From assembly GCA_963774415.1 (NCBI GenBank), contig CAVZEU010000004.1:382181-446180 (forward strand): a stretch of DNA of 64,000 bases, given 5' to 3'. Numbering within the stretch: position 1 is the stretch's first letter; every line of letters starts with the position of its first letter. Made by a program: the position numbers and the translations under genes. Source of the stretch: SZUA-36 sp963774415. Lineage in GTDB: Bacteria; Pseudomonadota; Gammaproteobacteria; Xanthomonadales; SZUA-36. This document shows positions 60,144 to 64,000 of this stretch, in pieces. The notes beneath the pieces were generated by a model that worked only from the letters and a program-made list of their open reading frames with translations, did no database searches and was not told where the DNA came from.

Positions 60144-61592
60144 ATGAGTAAACCTGAAACGCCACCGTCGTTGATACCCGTGATCCTTTCCGGCGGCGCC
60201 GGAACCCGTCTTTGGCCGGTATCGCGACGCGCGCACCCCAAGCCATTCATGCAACTGCTCGATGGCCAGACACTGGCGGAGAAAACGCTGCTGCGGGCCA
60301 GGGCGGTGGCGCCGAATGCGCCCGTGCTGACCGTCACCAGCCGGGATTACTATTTTTATACGCGGGATTTGTACGAGGGCTTGCACAGCGGCGGTGAAAA
60401 TAACCGTTTTCTGCTGGAACCGATGGGTCGCAACACCGCGCCCGCGATTGCGCTGGCGGCGATGTGCCTGCAGGAAAATGTCGGTGACCAGGCCGTGCTG
60501 CTGGTGATGCCGGCCGACCACCTGGTCAACGATATGCGCAGTTTCGAGGCGGCCGTCGCAGAGGCCAGCGCGTTGGCGCAGGCGGGCTACCTGGTGACAT
60601 TCGGTATCCACCCGACCCACGCCGAAACCGGTTACGGCTACATTCGCCAGGGCCGTTCCCTGACGCCGGGGCAAAGTTTCGGTGTGGCCGAATTTGTCGA
60701 AAAACCGGATACGGCGACCGCCGTCGAGTACCTGCGCTCGGGCGAATATCACTGGAATTCCGGTATGTTCTGTTTCAAGGCCGGCGTCGTCATCGATGCC
60801 CTGCGGCGCCATGCCCCCGACGTGCATACCGCGGCCCTGAGGGTCTGGGAGCATACGGACACATCCAAATGGCCGATTGAATTGCCGGCCGAGCAGTTCA
60901 GCGAAATGCCGTCCATATCCATTGACTACGCCGTCATGGAGAAGGCCGGCAACACCGCTGTCGTGGTCAGTGACTTCGGTTGGAGCGATATCGGCTCCTG
61001 GAAGGCGATCAGCGATCTGTATGCCTCTGACGCAAGCGGCAATCGTCTCAGCGGCAAGACGGTCATGGTCAACACCCGCGATTGTTTCGTGCAGGGACGG
61101 GACCGGGTAATCGCGGCTGTTGGCGTCAATGATCTTGTTATTGTCGATACCGGTGACGCCGTGCTGGTATCCCACCGGGACCACGCCCAGGATGTCAAGG
61201 AGGTGGTCACCCAGCTGTCGGAATCACGGCATCCCACGGTTGAGTCCCATACCACGGTCCACCGGCCCTGGGGCAGTTATTCGATTCTGGAAGATGCCGA
61301 GGACTGCAAGGTCAAACGGTTGGTGGTCAAGCCGGGCCAGGTGCTTTCGCTGCAGTTGCACCACCGCCGCTGCGAACACTGGACGGTGGTGCGGGGCACG
61401 GCCAAGGTGCGCGTCGGGGAGGAGGAATTTCTGCTCGAAGCCAACGAATCGACCTACATCCCCGTCGAGACGCTGCATCGACTGGAAAACCCGGGCAGCG
61501 AGGACGTGCACCTGATCGAGGTGCAAACCGGTGACTACTTCGGCGAGGACGATATCGAGCGTCTTGAAGACATCTACGGAAGGGTGAAATGA
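60144..61592 (+). CDS. manC: mannose-1-phosphate guanylyltransferase/mannose-6-phosphate isomerase
   Basis: A 482-residue bifunctional ManC/AlgA-type enzyme. The N-terminal nucleotidyltransferase shows LSGGAGTRLWPVSRRAHPKPF, LLEPMGRNTAPAIALAA, VMPADHLV and EFVEKPD; the C-terminal cupin isomerase shows HRPWGSYSILEDAEDCKVKRLVVKPGQ and LQLHHRRCEHWTVVRGTA. It supplies GDP-mannose, for example for lipopolysaccharide or exopolysaccharide. It follows rfbD by 23 bp; the stop overlaps the DUF1684 start (ATGA). Confidence 0.95.
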   Translation: MSKPETPPSLIPVILSGGAGTRLWPVSRRAHPKPFMQLLDGQTLAEKTLLRARAVAPNAPVLTVTSRDYYFYTRDLYEGLHSGGENNRFLLEPMGRNTAPAIALAAMCLQENVGDQAVLLVMPADHLVNDMRSFEAAVAEASALAQAGYLVTFGIHPTHAETGYGYIRQGRSLTPGQSFGVAEFVEKPDTATAVEYLRSGEYHWNSGMFCFKAGVVIDALRRHAPDVHTAALRVWEHTDTSKWPIELPAEQFSEMPSISIDYAVMEKAGNTAVVVSDFGWSDIGSWKAISDLYASDASGNRLSGKTVMVNTRDCFVQGRDRVIAAVGVNDLVIVDTGDAVLVSHRDHAQDVKEVVTQLSESRHPTVESHTTVHRPWGSYSILEDAEDCKVKRLVVKPGQVLSLQLHHRRCEHWTVVRGTAKVRVGEEEFLLEANESTYIPVETLHRLENPGSEDVHLIEVQTGDYFGEDDIERLEDIYGRVK

Positions 61593-62566
61593 GCCGGTGG
61601 GTGAAGCGGCGGCGGGCGGCAACGAGCCGCGGTTGTCAAGCCGCATCGCCGCTCATGCGGGTGATGGTTGCGGCGGCTTTGGCGGCCTGGCTGCCGCTTG
61701 CGCAGAATGCCCGGGCAGGCCAGGCCGCGCCGGGTGAAGCGACCCCGGCCTACCTGAAGTCGGTTGAAAAGTGGCGCGCGCAGCGCAATCGGAGCCTCGC
61801 GCAAAGTGACGGCTGGCTGACGGTCGTCGGCATGGAGTGGCTCAGGGAAGGCGAGAACCGGGTCGGCAGCGCGGCCGACAATGATATCCGCCTGACGGGT
61901 GGACCCGCCCACTGGGGCCGGGTCGTGGTGGACGCCGACACACTGCAGTTCGTCAACTTCGGCGGTGAGGCAATAACGATCGACGGTGTTTCCCGCGCGC
62001 GGTCGCGCCTGGTTGCGGACGATGCCGGCGAGCCCACCATTGTCGCCAGCGGTCCGTTGAGCTTTTATGTCATTTCCCGGGGCTCATATGCGTTGCGCAT
62101 CAAGGATGCGAACGCAGCAGGCCGTTTGCAGTTTCGCGGCGTGCCGCATTACCCGGTCGATCCATCCTGGCGCATTCGCGCCCGCTTCGAACCCGCTCCG
62201 AGGGGCGAGACCATTGAAATCGCCAACGTACTCGGCCAGGTCGACAGGCAGCGGGTGCTCGGCACGGTCTCATTCGAGCGGGCCGGGAAAACCTTCAGGC
62301 TCCTGGCCATCGAGGAGGGCGAGGGTGACATGTGGATCATTTTCAATGACCGGACCAATGGTCACGGCACCTACGGGGCCGGGCGCTTCCTGCACAGCGA
62401 CGGCTTGCCCCGGGACGGTTATCTCACCATCGATTTCAACAAGGCTTATAACCCGCCCTGCGCGTTTACCGACTACGCTACCTGCCCGCTGCCGCCGCAG
62501 CGCAACCGCATGGATATCGCGGTCACGGCCGGGGAGAAGGCGTACCACGCGCACGCGGTGCGCTAG
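61589..62566 (+). CDS. exported DUF1684 protein
   Basis: A 325-residue protein. An N-terminal hydrophobic export segment (MRVMVAAALAAWLPLAQNARAG) precedes a DUF1684 domain with DGWLTVVGMEWLREGENRVGS, FYVISRGSYALRIKDA and the diagnostic C-terminal FNDRTNGHGTYGAGRFLH...FNKAYNPPCAFTDYATCPLPP stretch. The function of this family is unknown. The start overlaps manC by four bases, so it is translationally coupled to nucleotide-sugar synthesis. Its stop TAG lies in the CTAG end of the MITE-like element, so the insertion may have set the present C-terminus (AYHAHAVR). Confidence 0.85.
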   Translation: MSRWVKRRRAATSRGCQAASPLMRVMVAAALAAWLPLAQNARAGQAAPGEATPAYLKSVEKWRAQRNRSLAQSDGWLTVVGMEWLREGENRVGSAADNDIRLTGGPAHWGRVVVDADTLQFVNFGGEAITIDGVSRARSRLVADDAGEPTIVASGPLSFYVISRGSYALRIKDANAAGRLQFRGVPHYPVDPSWRIRARFEPAPRGETIEIANVLGQVDRQRVLGTVSFERAGKTFRLLAIEEGEGDMWIIFNDRTNGHGTYGAGRFLHSDGLPRDGYLTIDFNKAYNPPCAFTDYATCPLPPQRNRMDIAVTAGEKAYHAHAVR

Positions 62567-63092
62567 CCCGGATATTGCACCAGCCGGCCACTGGCCTCAC
62601 CATAAACTGATGAATTTACAAAGTAGAATGACGATTTATCAAATTTATTCCAGGGTACACTTTGTAACCGGCCAGCGCTCTATCCCGGCCCTGCCTTGTC
62701 CAGGCACACTTGGGCTTGGGCTTCCCTCCAACAGGGCCAGAAAAGGCTTGCCAGGTCACCGCGCCGGGAACACATTTTGCCCACGACAAGGAACGATGAA
62801 CGACTGGTATTATGAATACCAAAGTGAAGAGAGACGCAGTAGTGGACAAAATGGGACCCGTCCCTGCGGGTTGCGGCTCCAAATGGCCCCATGCGTCGTT
62901 GCCCGTCGTTTATTTGGAACCACCAAACGACACTCCGGGCATCTTGCCTGGAACCATTTGGGGCGGCAACGCGGTGACCTGGCAAGCCTTTTCTGGCCCT
63001 ATAGCTTTGGCTATGGCTCTCAGTCCAGCCCGGCGCCCAGCCGCACCTGTTCTGCAGCAGCATCCGGGATGCTGGTGCAATTTCCGGGCTAG
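62563..63092 (+). mobile_element. MITE-like element (copy 2) with a nested insertion
   Basis: A 530-bp element with 22-bp inverted ends starting CTAGCCCGGATATTGC. The outer arms (62563-62732 and 63001-63092, 262 bp together) match the reverse complement of the 263-bp element at 44919-45181 almost base for base. Between them lies a 268-bp nested module with perfect inverted ends. Both outer ends carry CTAG, consistent with a 4-bp target duplication. No transposase gene is present; reading frames that cross it are not shared between copies. It directly follows the DUF1684 gene. Confidence 0.85.
62733..63000. repeat. nested element with perfect 31-bp inverted ends
   Basis: AGGGCCAGAAAAGGCTTGCC and eleven more bases at 62733-62763 recur exactly as the reverse complement at 62970-63000. 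The 206-bp interior is unique in the window and holds a TGGTATT/AATACCA hairpin near 62806. The left end also appears in the decayed copy at 31020-31236 but not in the 44919 copy. No clear target duplication flanks it. Confidence 0.85.
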
Positions 63093-63185
63093 GGGGCCGC
63101 TGAGGCGAGCCTGTCTGAAATGGGTTGCGTTGGGACTTCCTGCCGGGGTGCGTCGTGACGGGGCGGTGCAGAAACGCCTTGGGGG

Positions 63186-63341
63186 TCAGTGGGTCCCTGG
63201 TGTGTCCCCGTTCTTCTCGCTGACGCGTGCGTCGCGTTGGTACAAGTAGGCGCACAAGAGGGCGAAAAGCGCGCGCCAACTCGACGCAAATAGTGGCGGC
63301 GCTCCCGCCAGTTCCGCTTTGTTGGCATCGCTTCGGTTCAT
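63186..63341 (-). CDS. candidate small membrane protein of 51 residues
   Basis: A short minus-strand frame starting MNRSDANKAELAGAPPLFAS, with a hydrophobic stretch WRALFALLCAYLY and a charged end QRDARVSEKNGDTPGTH. AAGGA lies about ten bases before the ATG at 63341. It is 132 bp downstream of pspC on the same strand, so it could be a psp-operon small protein. I recognise no family. Confidence rests on the ribosome site, context and the amphipathic pattern. Confidence 0.4.
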   Translation of the reverse strand: MNRSDANKAELAGAPPLFASSWRALFALLCAYLYQRDARVSEKNGDTPGTH

Positions 63342-63473
63342 GATGTTGTATTCCTTCTTCCTCGTACCTGTTCTTGTTTGGATGGAATGAAAATTATTTC
63401 TTATTGATGTTGACGCTTGCGCCGACCGATTCGTTACATCGCTGTTGCGGCGCGTGGCCTCGCCGTCGCCTCG

Positions 63474-63890
63474 TTACCGCCCTTGCCCGCCGCCCGGGCG
63501 GTGGTTGCGGCCGAGTTCGCTGTCCATTGTGAATTCACGCGAGGTCACGAAGGCTTCCATTTTTTGCAGACGCCGATCCAGTTCCTTGAAACGGTGACTG
63601 AGATTGCTGAAAACATCGGCAGGGGCCATGCTCACACCGCGCCAGAATTTTTCCTGGTTCTCGTCCTCGTACAGGTTCGCAGGCCTGGCCGGCAGAATGA
63701 TCGCCAGGATGATGTAAGCCGGCACCATGAAGGGCATGAAGAACAGGGTGCAAACGGCCGCGATCAGTCGCAGGCCCCTGCGGTTGAGTCCGAAATAGTC
63801 GGCCAAACCCGCGCAGACGCCGGCCACGATGGCATTTTCCCGGTCCCGGTACAGGCGGTGCGGATTTTTTCGTTCGTACAGATCACTCAT
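63474..63890 (-). CDS. pspC: PspC-domain envelope stress protein
   Basis: A 138-residue protein. The PspC domain begins PHRLYRDRENAIVAGVCAGLADYFGLNRRGLRLI and continues into a membrane helix (LFFMPFMVPAYIILAIILPARP), followed by a cytoplasmic coiled-coil-like tail (NLSHRFKELDRRLQKMEAFV). It is an inner-membrane member of the phage-shock-protein system, and with PspB controls PspF/PspA in response to membrane stress. GGAG precedes the ATG; the start overlaps the pspB 3' end. No other psp gene lies on this side. Confidence 0.92.
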   Translation of the reverse strand: MSDLYERKNPHRLYRDRENAIVAGVCAGLADYFGLNRRGLRLIAAVCTLFFMPFMVPAYIILAIILPARPANLYEDENQEKFWRGVSMAPADVFSNLSHRFKELDRRLQKMEAFVTSREFTMDSELGRNHRPGGGQGR

Positions 63891-64000
63891 GGCGCTGTCT
63901 CCAGCTGGGCGACTCGATATCCAGGATCCGTTCCAGCGTCTGGATACGCTCCTCCATTTTCTTGGTGGATTCCCAGACTTCGGACAACATCTTTTCGTCC
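63883..64000 (-). CDS. pspB: PspB, C-terminal part (truncated by window edge)
   Basis: Only the last 38 residues are in the window: an amphipathic helix KMLSEVWESTKKMEERIQ followed by TLERILDIESPSWRQRHE and a TGA at 63885-63883. This matches the C-terminal leucine-zipper-like half of PspB (E. coli ends RIQALESILDAEHPNWR). It overlaps pspC by eight bases, the expected pspB-pspC coupling. Confidence 0.9.
   Translation of the reverse strand, partial: DEKMLSEVWESTKKMEERIQTLERILDIESPSWRQRHE

Noticed and set aside
62680..63279. 199-codon minus-strand frame across the element at 62563
   Set aside because: It runs through both nested inverted ends and unrelated flanking DNA; no protein family is seen.

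Overview
This window is GC-rich chromosomal DNA of a gammaproteobacterium. The strongest evidence is an essential gene block on the minus strand in the classical proteobacterial order rpsB-tsf-pyrH-frr-uppS-cdsA-dxr-rseP-bamA-skp-lpxD-fabZ-lpxA-lpxB-rnhB. The MurL/MurD2 pair (L-Glu ligation followed by epimerisation, best known from Xanthomonas), several DUF885 peptidases, a TolB/TPR protein with an N-terminal ELKRRNVFKVG motif and a Kdo hydroxylase suggest a free-living lineage near the Xanthomonadales/Woeseiales/Steroidobacterales. That placement is an inference, because no rRNA gene is present.

Region 1 (1-9.1 kb) is a surface-polysaccharide locus. On the minus strand are a CMP-Kdo-synthetase-like cytidylyltransferase, an HpcH/HpaI aldolase and a D-2-hydroxyacid dehydrogenase (cut by the window edge). 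On the plus strand are a putative glycosyltransferase, an 828-residue fusion (GT-A-like + methyltransferase-like + ELM1-like), a 2OG-Fe(II) oxygenase, a sulfotransferase-like protein and a flippase. Region 2 (9.1-25.8 kb) is mixed: a Cas4-like/DEDD nuclease (DUF2779), a TANGO2/NRDE protein, two DUF885-type proteins, a ThuA-like protein, a sugar-transfer-associated ATP-grasp next to a Kdo hydroxylase, an M20 peptidase, a heme-copper-oxidase-like membrane protein, an ABC exporter and a TolB/TPR protein. Region 3 (25.9-30.8 kb) holds an LpxL-family acyltransferase with an altered catalytic motif, a classical sulfotransferase, an EF-G2-type GTPase and a glycine-zipper envelope protein.

Region 4 (31.2-36.1 kb) is an aspartokinase-murL-murD2 operon followed by a cyclophilin. 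It joins DAP/lysine precursor supply to an unusual route for placing D-Glu in peptidoglycan. Region 5 (36.3-52 kb) is the translation/isoprenoid/phospholipid/outer-membrane/lipid A block. Its rpsB encodes an S2 with a roughly 200-residue repetitive acidic/lysine-rich tail. Region 6 (52.2-62.6 kb) holds a TPR protein, a beta-propeller-like secreted protein, ispB, an MFS transporter, ssb and an rfbA-rfbC-rfbD-manC-DUF1684 nucleotide-sugar operon without rfbB. The window ends in a pspB-pspC locus on the minus strand.

The most striking non-coding signal is a family of short MITE-like elements with matching termini. One 263-bp copy (44919-45181) sits between dxr and rseP inside the essential block, where it supplies dxr's stop codon and rseP's leader. 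A 530-bp copy (62563-63092) carries a nested 268-bp element with perfect 31-bp inverted ends and supplies the stop codon of the DUF1684 gene. A decayed third copy (about 31020-31236) lies directly at the start of the aspartokinase gene. The three copies look like recurrent insertion at CTAG or CTAG-like sites, with the elements reused as gene ends and leaders. No tRNA, rRNA, CRISPR array, full insertion sequence or prophage was seen.
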